Origin: Bacteroidaceae bacterium
Lineage (GTDB): Bacteria; Bacteroidota; Bacteroidia; Bacteroidales; Bacteroidaceae
Direction of reading: 5' to 3'
Assembly (NCBI GenBank): GCA_017614895.1
Contig: JAGAAZ010000108.1
Coordinates: forward strand, 1-51,532
DNA: 51,532 nt
The notes beneath the pieces were generated by a model. That model was not told the DNA's origin and made no database searches. It saw only the letters and a list, made by a program, of their open reading frames with translations. The number at the start of each line of letters is the position of its first letter. Position 1 is the first letter of the stretch. The position numbers were made by a program, and so were the translations under genes. Of this stretch, positions 6,706 to 15,759 are shown in pieces.

Positions 6706-7869
6706 ATGAAAGTACTTGTAATATTGATATGTGTGTTCTCTCCACTGCTCATTTTGTGGCTCACTTATAAGAGTGCGATGCTGCGAAAAGTGGGGAGTAT
6801 CATCATTGCTTACATCATTGGTTGCACCTTAGGACTGACGGGATTGATACCCGATACGGAAGAGATGCACGACGTGCAGACAATCATTGCTTCTGCTGCT
6901 ATTCCGTTTGCCATTCCCTTGCTCCTGCTCTCTGCTGATTTGAAGGCATGGGCACGGTTGGCACCTGCTTTCATTAAATCGACCATTTTCGGACTCTTGG
7001 GTTGTGCCATCGCCATCACCATCGGATTCCTCCTTTATGGTCAAAGCGCCCCAACGCTCTTTGCCCACATCGGAGGAATGCTGACAGGGCTTTACACAGG
7101 TGGTAATGCCAACCTTGCTTCGTTGAAGATTGCTTTGGGCGTCGATGAAACTACCTACATCCTCGTATCTGCTTACAGCACTGTGATGAGTGCTATCTAC
7201 CTCTTTTTCGTCATCATTGTCGGCAAGAAACTCCTACGGCTTTTCATGCCTGACTTTAAGGATGACAAGACCATTGAAGACACCACCATCCAGATAGAGA
7301 ACCACGACACAGAGCTGTTTCTCGGACTCTTTAGAAAGGATAACCTTAAGCACCTGGGGCTCAGCCTCCTGCTCACCATCGCCATCATCGCTTTGGGTGC
7401 AGGTGTGGCGAGTTTAGTTCCCAAAGATGCCTTCCAGTCCGTCTTCATCCTCAGCATCAGCCTCTTCTCCATTTTGGCATCCCTCCATCCTAAGGTGCGG
7501 AGTCTCAAACGCACTTTCGAAGCTGGCACATACTTCATTCTTATCTTTAGTGTGGCAGTGGCGTCTCAGGTCAGTCTGAAAACCCTGACGGATGTCAATC
7601 CTGACATCTTCCTGTTCACTACTGTTGCCACCCTTGGTGCACTTCTCTTCCACGTCCTGCTCAGCGCTTTGTTCCGTATCGACACAGACACGACCCTCAC
7701 CACCAGCATCTCGCTCATCTGTTCACCGCCCTTTGCTCCCGTCATGGGCAGTGCACTTGGCAACAAGGCGGTCATTGGTCCTGGTATTGCTGTTGGGCTC
7801 TTCGGCTATGCTATCGGTACCTATTTCGGCTTCGCCATTGCCCAGTTACTGCTGGCAATTTCATCATAA
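6706..7869 (+). CDS. DUF819-family integral membrane protein
   Basis: The start is taken at ATG 6706 (MKVLVILICVFSPLLILWL). Alternative codons upstream lie in the promoter box. The 387-residue product has about ten hydrophobic helices with small charged loops and a longer cytosolic-type loop near residues 180-215 (FMPDFKDDKTIED). Glycine-rich segments such as GGMLTGLYTGGNANLASLKIALG and the C-terminal SPPFAPVMGSALGNKAVIGPG are reminiscent of the DUF819/YjcL family. Transport function is suspected but unproven. It is divergent from rpsA and 37 bases upstream of the C10 protease gene, with which it may share a transcript. Confidence 0.82.
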   Translation: MKVLVILICVFSPLLILWLTYKSAMLRKVGSIIIAYIIGCTLGLTGLIPDTEEMHDVQTIIASAAIPFAIPLLLLSADLKAWARLAPAFIKSTIFGLLGCAIAITIGFLLYGQSAPTLFAHIGGMLTGLYTGGNANLASLKIALGVDETTYILVSAYSTVMSAIYLFFVIIVGKKLLRLFMPDFKDDKTIEDTTIQIENHDTELFLGLFRKDNLKHLGLSLLLTIAIIALGAGVASLVPKDAFQSVFILSISLFSILASLHPKVRSLKRTFEAGTYFILIFSVAVASQVSLKTLTDVNPDIFLFTTVATLGALLFHVLLSALFRIDTDTTLTTSISLICSPPFAPVMGSALGNKAVIGPGIAVGLFGYAIGTYFGFAIAQLLLAISS

Positions 7870-7906
7870 AACAAAGAATCAACGAATATAGCTCAAAATA
7901 TTCACT

Positions 7907-10366
7907 ATGAAGTATTTACTAACTATTCTGCTAGGAACAATATCTACATTTGCCACAGCGCAGCACATCACCGAGCAACAGGCACATGACCGCGCCTTGC
8001 AATTTCTCAATAGGCACTCGGGGACAGATGTCCGTCGTGCTCCAGCCAACCGTGAACTAACGGTTGCTCCTGTAGATGCCAGCAGCATCTATGCCTTCAA
8101 TTGCGAGGGTGGTGGCTTCGTTATTGCTTCGGGTGACAGCCGTACACTGCCTGTGTTGGGTTACAGTTCCACTGGCAGCATTGATTGGGAACAGATGCCT
8201 GAGAATATGCGTGCCTGGTTCAAGCAATATGACGATGCCGTAGCGACATTGGGAACCCGAACTGACTTTATCGACGGCAATGTCAGGGAAGAAATCGGAT
8301 TGAGACGGGTGCGATCAGACAGGAAGCCTGTGGAACCGCTCATCAAGACGCATTGGAATCAGTTTGCTCCCTATTGGGACCAGACACCGCTATACAAAGG
8401 CTCCAATCCCGATTGGCAGGGGCAGCAATGCTTGACGGGGTGTAGCGCTACAGCATTGGCTCAGGTGCTGAATTACTACCAGTGGCCTAAGTCTCTGCCC
8501 GATGGGCTGCCTGACTATCTGCCTGACTATGCAGATTATCGCTGGCGCATTGATGCCCTTCCTCCTGTGACGTTTGACTGGGAGAACATGCTGAATGACT
8601 ATTCCGTGAAGAACCCTGAGACGGGAAAGAAAGAGGATGTCGGTACTGAAGTGCAGCGTCGTGCTGTTGCCACCTTGATGCGTTATTGTGGTCAGGCACT
8701 GCACATGATGTACGGGCCAAAAGAACTTGGCTCTGCCACGTTTCTCGGCGATGAGCAATCGGCACTGGTCAACTATTTGGGTTATCCAGCCACGACATTG
8801 TTGAGCAGTCGAGCATTATACACGATTGATGAATGGGAGAACATCATCTATGGTGAAGTGTCTGCTGGAAGACCTGTCATATATAGTGGTCAGTCCGATG
8901 CAGGTGGGCACGAATTCATTTGCGACGGCTACGATGGTGATGGTCTGTTCCATATCAACTGGGGATGGGGTGGTATAGATGACGGCTACTTCTCTCTTTC
9001 TGTGTTGAATCCTTATGCCAGTGTCATAGCAGACATTCCTAACAGCTACATAGGCTTTTGTGAGGAACAGTCAGCAGCCATCTATATAGACCCGACAATG
9101 GAGAAGCAGCCAGCACCCCAAGGCTCTATGATGTACCTTTCGCCCTTTTACCAGGACATAACCATGACTATTCAAAATAAGAATGAAATTTCATTTTATT
9201 ACGATTATCATGAGGAGTATGCTGACATAGTGACTGTTGATAATGCCTTGGGCACATTGGGAAAAGATGGGGAGGTGATGCCACGTTTCATGGGTAATCT
9301 CAATGACAGTATCGTCTTCTATAGCAACCGTATGGTGGTGAAGATTGACAGCACCGCCTTTCAGCCAGGCGATTCCCTCACGCTCTATCCGATGCTCCGC
9401 TTCCGCCAGCCTGGAGCCGAATGGCAGGTGGTGCCACCTCTCACATCCCATGCGGTGGCAGGACGCACTGACGAAGGCAACTTCTTCATTCATGTATATG
9501 GAGAATTTGCTTATCCCGAATGCGTCAGCGGCAGCATTACCAAGGGGACTGGACGACTCAATGAACGTAGTGACTTGACCGTGGTTTTAAGAAACAACAC
9601 AGAAACGGACTATTCTGGACAAATTCGACTCTATCCTCGGTATTATGGGCATATTCAAGAGACTGACATCATTGACGATACACCTTATACTACAGGTGAA
9701 AGTATAACTTGTGGAGCCTATCTGAAAGCAGGACAAGAGGGTGAAGTTACGTTCTCGTTCATTCCTCAGCAAGGTGGGCTCATCAAATTCATGTACACAA
9801 AGGACGGTGTAAAAGACCTTGGCTCGTTCATGCTGGAACTGACCAATGACACGCTGAACAATTATGACAAATACGTCGAGAACAAGAGTTATTTTGCCCG
9901 TGAAGACGGGAAGTGGCTCTACAAAGTCGAGCTGTGCGACAAGGTTGGCGTTAAGATTCCCCATTGGATTCCGGCTGACAACATCCGTCTCGTAGTCAAT
10001 ACGATGGTTGACGACAACATCAGTGCGAACTTGGTCATCGATGAGGTCAAGGAATACCTCAAGAAATTGCCTGAAAAGGGAGGAAAGGGCGACTACAAGT
10101 TCACCTACCAAGTGCCCATCAACATTAGCTCCTACGGAGAATACCACCTGAAATCCTATCTGTGCGTGTTGAAGGATGGCAACCAAGAAAATCATAGTTG
10201 CAATCATACATACACCTTCCAATACAGCGACCCCACCGCCATCCAATCAACCACCTCCCCAACCACCGACGAGTCTTACTTCGACCTCTTCGGACGCCCG
10301 CTCAAAGGCATCCCCCATCAGCCAGGCATCTACATCCAGAGCAACAAAAAAATATACATACAATAA
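7907..10366 (+). CDS. Secreted C10 (streptopain/interpain-like) cysteine protease with a C-terminal sorting-like tail
   Basis: This 819-residue protein has a signal peptide (MKYLLTILLGTISTFATA), then an inhibitory propeptide-like region (about 20-140) and a C10 catalytic domain (about 145-375). The catalytic cysteine is Cys179 in LTGCSATALAQVLNYYQWP and the histidine is His335 in DAGGHEFICDGYDGDG, followed by the INWGWGG block. A long beta-rich C-terminal half of unclear role follows. The last 40 residues (FDLFGRPLKGIPHQPGIYIQ and a final KKIYIQ) resemble type IX secretion C-terminal signals seen in Bacteroidota. It probably degrades proteins at the cell surface or outside the cell. The sorting route is inferred. 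Confidence 0.92.
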   Translation: MKYLLTILLGTISTFATAQHITEQQAHDRALQFLNRHSGTDVRRAPANRELTVAPVDASSIYAFNCEGGGFVIASGDSRTLPVLGYSSTGSIDWEQMPENMRAWFKQYDDAVATLGTRTDFIDGNVREEIGLRRVRSDRKPVEPLIKTHWNQFAPYWDQTPLYKGSNPDWQGQQCLTGCSATALAQVLNYYQWPKSLPDGLPDYLPDYADYRWRIDALPPVTFDWENMLNDYSVKNPETGKKEDVGTEVQRRAVATLMRYCGQALHMMYGPKELGSATFLGDEQSALVNYLGYPATTLLSSRALYTIDEWENIIYGEVSAGRPVIYSGQSDAGGHEFICDGYDGDGLFHINWGWGGIDDGYFSLSVLNPYASVIADIPNSYIGFCEEQSAAIYIDPTMEKQPAPQGSMMYLSPFYQDITMTIQNKNEISFYYDYHEEYADIVTVDNALGTLGKDGEVMPRFMGNLNDSIVFYSNRMVVKIDSTAFQPGDSLTLYPMLRFRQPGAEWQVVPPLTSHAVAGRTDEGNFFIHVYGEFAYPECVSGSITKGTGRLNERSDLTVVLRNNTETDYSGQIRLYPRYYGHIQETDIIDDTPYTTGESITCGAYLKAGQEGEVTFSFIPQQGGLIKFMYTKDGVKDLGSFMLELTNDTLNNYDKYVENKSYFAREDGKWLYKVELCDKVGVKIPHWIPADNIRLVVNTMVDDNISANLVIDEVKEYLKKLPEKGGKGDYKFTYQVPINISSYGEYHLKSYLCVLKDGNQENHSCNHTYTFQYSDPTAIQSTTSPTTDESYFDLFGRPLKGIPHQPGIYIQSNKKIYIQ

Positions 10367-10373
10367 CCCAAAC

Positions 10374-10412
10374 AAAGAGGGCTGGCATCCACCACGGACG
10401 TCAGCCCTTTTC
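10374..10412. terminator. Bidirectional terminator between convergent genes
   Basis: AAAGAGGGCTGGCATCC pairs with GGACGTCAGCCCTTTT with a few mismatches around ACCAC. It lies between the convergent protease and prmA genes. There is a T run after the plus-strand stem and a CCCTCTTT end on the minus strand, so it could stop both transcripts. Confidence 0.7.
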
Positions 10413-10443
10413 CATGCATAGACAGGGGTTTATTTTATACCCC

Positions 10444-11235
10444 TTAGATTTGTTTTAGTATCAGTACTGCCCAGTTATTGCGTTGCAGTGTTTGGGTGAC
10501 TGTAAGGTTGTGCTGCTGTGCTGCCTTGGTCATCTCTGGCACGTCGTCAGTGAAAAAGCCGGAGAGGATGAGGATGCCGTGGGGTGCGAGATGCTGTACG
10601 TAGGTGGGCAGGTCAGCTGTGAGGATGTTCTTGTGGATGTTGGCAACAATGGTCAGGAACTTGCCTTCAATGGCTGATGCATCGCCCAGCTTTACGTGTA
10701 CATTATTTATATTATTAAGCGCGAAGTTCTCACGGGCATTCGCTACACTGAATTCATCGATGTCGATGGCTACGACTTCCCGTGCGCCTCGCATGGCCAT
10801 AGCGATACCTAGTACACCTGTGCCTGTGCCCATGTCGAGCACTCGTTGTGAGGTAAAGTCCTGCTGGAGTAGAAAGGAGGTGATCTGGTAGGTCGTTTCA
10901 TGGGAACCGGAGCCAAAAGCCATGCGTGGGTTGAGCCGGATGCCAAACTCACGTTCGAGGATAGGGTCGAAGCTGTTCTGCTCCCACTCAGCGTTCCAGT
11001 CTTTGTTTTCGAGGTCGTGGAGTGTGTAGGTGCAGGTGACATCGGGGATGAAGAGGTCATCAAGGGTGGCTTGGAGGCTCGCTTCGTCGAATTGTTCCTT
11101 GGGAATGTATGCCTTGATACCCGTTTCGGTCATTTCGAAGGAATCGAAGCCAATCTCACCTAAGAGAGCTGTGAGCACGTCGCAGGTGACTTCGGAATAA
11201 GGAGTAATGGTGATGTCAGCGTAAAGGTAGAGCAT
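10444..11235 (-). CDS. prmA: Ribosomal protein L11 methyltransferase
   Basis: This 263-residue protein methylates ribosomal protein L11 using S-adenosylmethionine. The C-terminal Rossmann-type methyltransferase domain shows motif I VLDMGTGTGVLGIAMAMRG (about 132-150), followed by the acidic end of strand 2 in VVAIDIDE. The preceding signature NPRMAFGSGSHETT (about 102-115) is typical of PrmA. The later VANIHKNIL segment corresponds to the catalytic NxxxN-like region. The N-terminal 90 residues form the L11-recognition part. It is the last gene of the kdgK to prmA run, 36 bases after the lysozyme gene. Confidence 0.94.
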   Translation of the reverse strand: MLYLYADITITPYSEVTCDVLTALLGEIGFDSFEMTETGIKAYIPKEQFDEASLQATLDDLFIPDVTCTYTLHDLENKDWNAEWEQNSFDPILEREFGIRLNPRMAFGSGSHETTYQITSFLLQQDFTSQRVLDMGTGTGVLGIAMAMRGAREVVAIDIDEFSVANARENFALNNINNVHVKLGDASAIEGKFLTIVANIHKNILTADLPTYVQHLAPHGILILSGFFTDDVPEMTKAAQQHNLTVTQTLQRNNWAVLILKQI

Positions 11236-11271
11236 GGGTGAGGTATGAGGTAAGATGGAAGATGTGAGAGG

Positions 11272-12090
11272 TTAGTCTTGCTCTTGGATGGTCATGTCCA
11301 TGAGGTCTTGATAGTCGCCTTTGAAGACGTTGATGTCCACATCGCCCTTGATGCCATCGACCTTTCCCACGTCGGTATGTTGCCAGAATGCCCATTCACC
11401 TTTGTATTCGAGGGAATCGACGTAGTAGTGGGCTATCCAGTAGGGGTAGCGGTCGAAGTCGGGGGTGTTGAGGTAGGAGGTGCGGAACTTGTAGCCTGTA
11501 TAGAGGATAGGGGTGACACCATAGTGCTTTTCAACGTAATCCATCCACTGGAGCACCTCGCGTTGAAGTTGGGCTGGAGTACAGTCGCCAAGTTCCTCCA
11601 CGTCAAGCACAGGAGGCAGGTCATGTTCGTCGAGTTGCACCATCTTGCAGAAGTGCTTGGCTTGTGCCTTGCCTGAGGTGGAAGGACTGAAATAGTGGTA
11701 GGCACCACGCACGATGTCGTTCTTCTTGGCGTTGTGGAAGTTCTGGTTGAAGTTTTCGTCCCAGATGCTGGTGCCTTCGGTGGCTTTGATGAAGACGAAG
11801 GACACGGGCGCGCCCTGTATCTGTGCGTTGCGCAGCTTGTGCCAGTCAATATCGCCCTGATAGTGGGAAATGTCGAGCCCACGCACTTTCCCGTCGGGGT
11901 AGGTGACGTGTCCGTAGAGGGCTTTCCAGCGGAAAGAGTAGGGACCTACAAAGGTGCGATAGAAGAAAGCAACATAGGCAACGATGATGATGCCAAGCAC
12001 AGTCCATAGGATATAAGAAGGCACACGGCGAAGTGGATTTCGTCGTGTGCCTTTCTTCTTGCGTCTTGTAGATTTGCGCTTGGTGGGCAT
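11272..12090 (-). CDS. Membrane-anchored GH25 muramidase (lysozyme family)
   Basis: This 272-residue protein has a very basic N-terminus ([17 protein letters not shown]), one membrane helix (about 25-45) and a GH25 domain (about 68-265). The family start GLDISHYQGDIDW places Asp73, and the catalytic Asp-x-Glu lies at 163-165 in PPVLDVEELG. Late aromatic motifs such as WAFWQHTD also fit GH25. It should hydrolyse the MurNAc-GlcNAc bond of peptidoglycan from the periplasmic side. Its start codon shares a base with the stop codon of the phosphofructokinase gene (TAATG), implying translational coupling although the functions are unrelated. Confidence 0.92.
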   Translation of the reverse strand: MPTKRKSTRRKKKGTRRNPLRRVPSYILWTVLGIIIVAYVAFFYRTFVGPYSFRWKALYGHVTYPDGKVRGLDISHYQGDIDWHKLRNAQIQGAPVSFVFIKATEGTSIWDENFNQNFHNAKKNDIVRGAYHYFSPSTSGKAQAKHFCKMVQLDEHDLPPVLDVEELGDCTPAQLQREVLQWMDYVEKHYGVTPILYTGYKFRTSYLNTPDFDRYPYWIAHYYVDSLEYKGEWAFWQHTDVGKVDGIKGDVDINVFKGDYQDLMDMTIQEQD

Positions 12091-13730
12091 TATTTAGCCT
12101 TCTCCAACTTAAGAGTCATGGTTGGCTGGTCGCAAACCTCTGTGGGTCCCCAGTACTGGATAGGACCAGGATAAACGTATGCAGTTTCCTTTGCCCACTC
12201 GTCGCGATGTGCTGCAAAGTACTTGAATGGAGCGCCGTCAAGTTCAACGAGTGCCTTGCGGATCACAGGCTTCATCTTACCATTACGCTTCTCGAGGTTC
12301 ATCATCATGGTGATTGGCACACCACCAGCAATCCATTCAGAAGCAGGAGCTGTGGTATTCTTGATGATAGACATGTAACCAGTCTTACCGTTGGCAATGA
12401 GGCGAGATGCGTTGTAACCGAGTGAGTAGCAGTAGTCAGCATCGTAGTTAGATGGAGCGGCGCAACGACCTTCGTAACCGAAGAAGTGGTGCTGTGTGCC
12501 GAACTTGCCGACATACTTGCCCTGATGCTTCCAGATGGCGAGCTTGGCAGCTACCATGCGAGAGAGGAGCTTCTCTGTCTCGATGAGTGACACCTGAACG
12601 TTTCCGTGTGGGTCGCGGTCGAGAGCCAACTGTGCAGCCACATCGGTTGGGAGTGACTGGAACACGTTGAGGTTGTCTCTGGAGATGTGCTGCTTCACGA
12701 ACTCAATCTGCTCGTTAGCGCTGCTGATGCTCTGAGCCTCTGGCAATGCGAGCACGTCGTTGAGCTCAGCGATGAGCTTCTTGATAGCTGGGATGAACTC
12801 GATGATACCCTCTGGAATGATGACAGTACCGAAGTTGTTACCTTCCTCAGCACGCTTAGCCACAGCGGTAGCGATGTAAGTGACGATGTCGTCGAGTGAC
12901 ATAGCCTTAGCCTCTACTTCCTCAGACACGAGGCAGATGTTTGGCTGACACTGGAGTGCGCACTCGAGTGCGATGTGAGAGGCAGAACGACCCATCACTT
13001 TGATGAAGTGCCAGTACTTGCGTGCAGAGTTACAGTCGCGCTGGATATTACCAATCAGTTCTGAATAAGTCTTACAAGCTGTATCGAAACCGAATGAAGT
13101 CTCAATTTGCTCGTTCTTCAAGTCGCCGTCGATGGTCTTAGGACAGCCAATAACCTGTACGCCATACTTCTTGGCAGCGTAATACTCAGCGAGCACACAA
13201 GCGTTGGTGTTAGAGTCGTCACCACCGATGATAACGAGGGCCTTGATGTCCAATTCGCGGAGAATCTGAATACCTTTCTCGAACTGATCAACCTCTTCGA
13301 GTTTGGTACGGCCAGAACCGATGATGTCGAAACCACCTGTGTTGCGATACTGATCCATCAACTCAGGAGTGATCTCCATGTAGTTGTGGTCAACGAGACC
13401 GCCAGGACCGAGGATGAAGCCATAGAGCTTGTTGGCTGGATTGAGTGACTTCACACCGTCGAAGAGACCTGAAATCACGTTGTGACCACCAGGAGCCTGA
13501 CCACCAGAGAGGATGATACCCACGTTGAATGGAGGAAGTTCTACTGGTTCGCCAGCCTCGAAAGTGATGACTGGCATGCCATAGGTGTTGGGGAACAGTT
13601 CCTTGATTTCAGCCTGATTACCTACAGACTGAGTAGCGGCACCTTCAACGGCTTTTACTGGACCTTGGAGGGCTTTTGGAAGCTTGGGCTGATAAGCAGC
13701 ACGAGCTTTTTGAAGATTTGAAATTGCCAT
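12090..13730 (-). CDS. pfp: PPi-dependent 6-phosphofructokinase (diphosphate--fructose-6-phosphate 1-phosphotransferase)
   Basis: This 546-residue protein is of the long PPi-PFK type. It carries the phosphate-binding block [18 protein letters not shown] (about 71-88), then GGDDSN (169-174), where Asp in the second GGD position is characteristic of PPi use rather than ATP. The catalytic block is PKTIDGD (197-203), which has Lys after Pro where ATP enzymes usually have Gly. [15 protein letters not shown] contains the substrate-binding MGR. It interconverts fructose 6-phosphate and fructose 1,6-bisphosphate in glycolysis. It follows the KDPG aldolase gene by 27 bases in the same operon, linking glycolysis with the keto-deoxy-sugar branch. 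Confidence 0.95.
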   Translation of the reverse strand: MAISNLQKARAAYQPKLPKALQGPVKAVEGAATQSVGNQAEIKELFPNTYGMPVITFEAGEPVELPPFNVGIILSGGQAPGGHNVISGLFDGVKSLNPANKLYGFILGPGGLVDHNYMEITPELMDQYRNTGGFDIIGSGRTKLEEVDQFEKGIQILRELDIKALVIIGGDDSNTNACVLAEYYAAKKYGVQVIGCPKTIDGDLKNEQIETSFGFDTACKTYSELIGNIQRDCNSARKYWHFIKVMGRSASHIALECALQCQPNICLVSEEVEAKAMSLDDIVTYIATAVAKRAEEGNNFGTVIIPEGIIEFIPAIKKLIAELNDVLALPEAQSISSANEQIEFVKQHISRDNLNVFQSLPTDVAAQLALDRDPHGNVQVSLIETEKLLSRMVAAKLAIWKHQGKYVGKFGTQHHFFGYEGRCAAPSNYDADYCYSLGYNASRLIANGKTGYMSIIKNTTAPASEWIAGGVPITMMMNLEKRNGKMKPVIRKALVELDGAPFKYFAAHRDEWAKETAYVYPGPIQYWGPTEVCDQPTMTLKLEKAK

Positions 13731-13757
13731 AATATTTATGTTTTAATGATTGATGTT

Positions 13758-14468
13758 TTAATTATTAGCAAGAATTTTATAGTTGTAATATTTCTGAAGG
13801 GATTCACGAGCTGCCTCAATGTACGCGAGCGATTCCTTGCACATGTTAGTTACATACTGCCAGTCGCCTTCCTTTACCTTGTCGGATGGGAAGAGCTTGG
13901 AGCCCATACCTACGCAGAACACGCCAGCCTTGAACCATGCCGTAAGGTTCTCTTCCGTAGGAGCAACACCGCCAGTGACCATGATCTTAGCCCAAGGCAT
14001 CGGTGCCATGAGGTTCTTCACCATTGCTGGACCATAGACATCGCCAGGGAAGAGTTTGGTGAGGTCGCAACCGAGCTCCTGTGCTGCACCCACTTCGCTT
14101 ACAGAGCCACAGCCTGGGCAGTAGGGGATGAGACGGCGGTTGCAGACATGTGCAATATCTGGATTGAAGAGAGGACCTACGACGAAGCAAGCACCCAACT
14201 GAATGTAGAGCGCTGCTGTTGGAGCATCCACAACAGAGCCTACGCCAAGTGCCAACTCGGGGCATTCTGTGGCTGCAAACTTCACACACTCAGCAAACAC
14301 CTCGTGGGCAAAGTCACCACGGTTTGTGAACTCGAAGGCACGCACACCTCCCTCGTAGCAAGCCTTGATAACCTGCTTTGCCACTTCTGCGTCTTTGTGA
14401 TAGAACACAGGGACCATACCTGTATTGCCAATCTTGACCATAACGGCCAACTTATCGAATTTTGCCAT
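13758..14468 (-). CDS. eda: KDPG / 4-hydroxy-2-oxoglutarate aldolase
   Basis: This 236-residue class I aldolase cleaves 2-keto-3-deoxy-6-phosphogluconate to pyruvate and glyceraldehyde 3-phosphate. The Schiff-base lysine is Lys138 in [14 protein letters not shown]. Glu46 lies in FEFTNRGD, corresponding to the general-base motif, and [13 protein letters not shown] and [12 protein letters not shown] supply the substrate loops. It is somewhat longer than the usual 210-215 residues, owing to a C-terminal helix ([16 protein letters not shown]). It is followed by pfp after 27 bases and preceded by kdgK by 51 bases. Confidence 0.93.
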   Translation of the reverse strand: MAKFDKLAVMVKIGNTGMVPVFYHKDAEVAKQVIKACYEGGVRAFEFTNRGDFAHEVFAECVKFAATECPELALGVGSVVDAPTAALYIQLGACFVVGPLFNPDIAHVCNRRLIPYCPGCGSVSEVGAAQELGCDLTKLFPGDVYGPAMVKNLMAPMPWAKIMVTGGVAPTEENLTAWFKAGVFCVGMGSKLFPSDKVKEGDWQYVTNMCKESLAYIEAARESLQKYYNYKILANN

Positions 14469-14519
14469 ATTTTTATGCTTTACTTTAATCTCTAATCTCT
14501 CAACTTTTAACTCTAATCT

Positions 14520-15542
14520 TTATCTCTGTACACGGCCATTGGCATTGCCGCCAGCCAATGCTTCCACTTCTTCGATGGACACGTGGTTGAAATCGCCTGG
14601 AATCGTGTGCTTCAAAGCCGATGCTGCCACAGCGAACTCTAATGCCTCGCCCTGTGTGGGTTTGGTCAGCAAGCCATGAATGAGACCTCCTGAGAAGGAG
14701 TCGCCACCACCGACACGGTCAATGATTGGATTGATATCGTAGCGCTTACTCTGGTAGAATTCTTTACCGTCGTAGATGAGTGCCTTCCAACCGTTGTGGG
14801 TGGCTGAGAAGCTCTCACGAAGGGTTGATACCACATACTTGAAGCCGAACTCCTTCGCCATAGCTTTGAAGATACCCTCGTAACCAGCAGCGTCAGTCAC
14901 GCCAGCTTCCACGTCAGCATCAGGCTTGAAACCAAGACAAAGCTCAGCATCTTCTTCATTACCGATGCACACATCCACATATTGCATCAAAGGACGCATG
15001 ATGGAGATGGCTTTTTCGCTTGTCCAAAGCTTCTTACGGAAATTAAGGTCGCAAGACACGGTTACACCATGCTTCTTGGCTGCGATACATGCCTGACGCA
15101 GACATTCAGCAGAAGCGTCGCTGATGGCAGGAGTGATGCCTGACCAATGGAACCAGTCAGCACCTTCAAATATATTGTCGAAATCAAAGTCTTCGGGTTT
15201 CGCCTCAGCAATGGCTGAGTTGGCACGGTCGTAGATGACCTTGGAGGGACGCATGCTGGCACCTGTCTCAGCATAATAAAGACCAATGCGGTTGCCACCA
15301 CGAGCAATGAAGTCGGTGTTGACACCATACTTACGTAAAGCATTGACAGCAATCTGTCCGATCTCATGCTTAGGCAATTTGCTTACAAACACGCTTTCAT
15401 GTCCGAAATTTGCCAAGCTGATGCCTACGTTAGCCTCTCCGCCACCTGGTATGATATTGAATTTGTCTGCCTGAACGAAACGGTAATTTCCTTCTGGTGA
15501 AAGGCGAAGCATGATTTCGCCCATAGTTACGATTTTAGCCAT
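14520..15542 (-). CDS. kdgK: 2-keto-3-deoxygluconate kinase (PfkB family)
   Basis: This 340-residue PfkB-type sugar kinase starts MAKIVTMGEIMLRLSPEGNYRFVQ, with the N-terminal PfkB block GGGEANVGISLANFGHES. Near the C-terminus, DRVGGGDSFSGGLIHGL contains the anion hole and catalytic aspartate. Sequence features and the adjacent KDPG aldolase point to KDG as substrate, giving KDPG for the next enzyme. It is the first gene of the operon continuing through eda, pfp, GH25 and prmA. It is divergent from a LacI-type regulator. Confidence 0.9.
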   Translation of the reverse strand: MAKIVTMGEIMLRLSPEGNYRFVQADKFNIIPGGGEANVGISLANFGHESVFVSKLPKHEIGQIAVNALRKYGVNTDFIARGGNRIGLYYAETGASMRPSKVIYDRANSAIAEAKPEDFDFDNIFEGADWFHWSGITPAISDASAECLRQACIAAKKHGVTVSCDLNFRKKLWTSEKAISIMRPLMQYVDVCIGNEEDAELCLGFKPDADVEAGVTDAAGYEGIFKAMAKEFGFKYVVSTLRESFSATHNGWKALIYDGKEFYQSKRYDINPIIDRVGGGDSFSGGLIHGLLTKPTQGEALEFAVAASALKHTIPGDFNHVSIEEVEALAGGNANGRVQR

Positions 15543-15571
15543 TATAATATAATTAAAGTGTTTTTAGCGTG

Positions 15572-15579
15572 CAAATGTA
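15572..15579 (-). promoter_or_regulatory. -7 box of the kdgK operon
   Basis: TACATTTG on the minus strand matches TAnnTTTG and lies 29 bases upstream of the kdgK start. No clear TTTG at the -33 position is seen. The 217-base divergent region to the LacI gene must also hold operators, but I could not find a convincing palindrome. Confidence 0.45.
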
Positions 15580-15675
15580 AGATTTTTTTACGAGAAAAAT
15601 GTTGTAATGTGTGGCAAAAAACAACAATGGGGCGAAATTTTGTGTAAATTAAATTTATATATGATTAAAAAGCGT

Positions 15676-15683
15676 TAACTTTG
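15676..15683 (+). promoter_or_regulatory. -7 box of the LacI-type regulator gene
   Basis: TAACTTTG on the plus strand matches the Bacteroidota -7 consensus exactly, about 75 bases upstream of the regulator start. The -33 element is not clear. Its proximity to the kdgK -7 box allows shared control of both directions. Confidence 0.5.
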
Positions 15684-15759
15684 CACAGTTTTTTCACGAA
15701 ACCGACTTGTCGGCGGCTGAGAGATTTTAGGATTCAAAAGTATTGTTAAGGTAAAAAAC

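Noticed and set aside
12207..12514. Several short open frames inside pfp
   Set aside because: They lie in other frames of a well-supported gene, and their translations show no family features.
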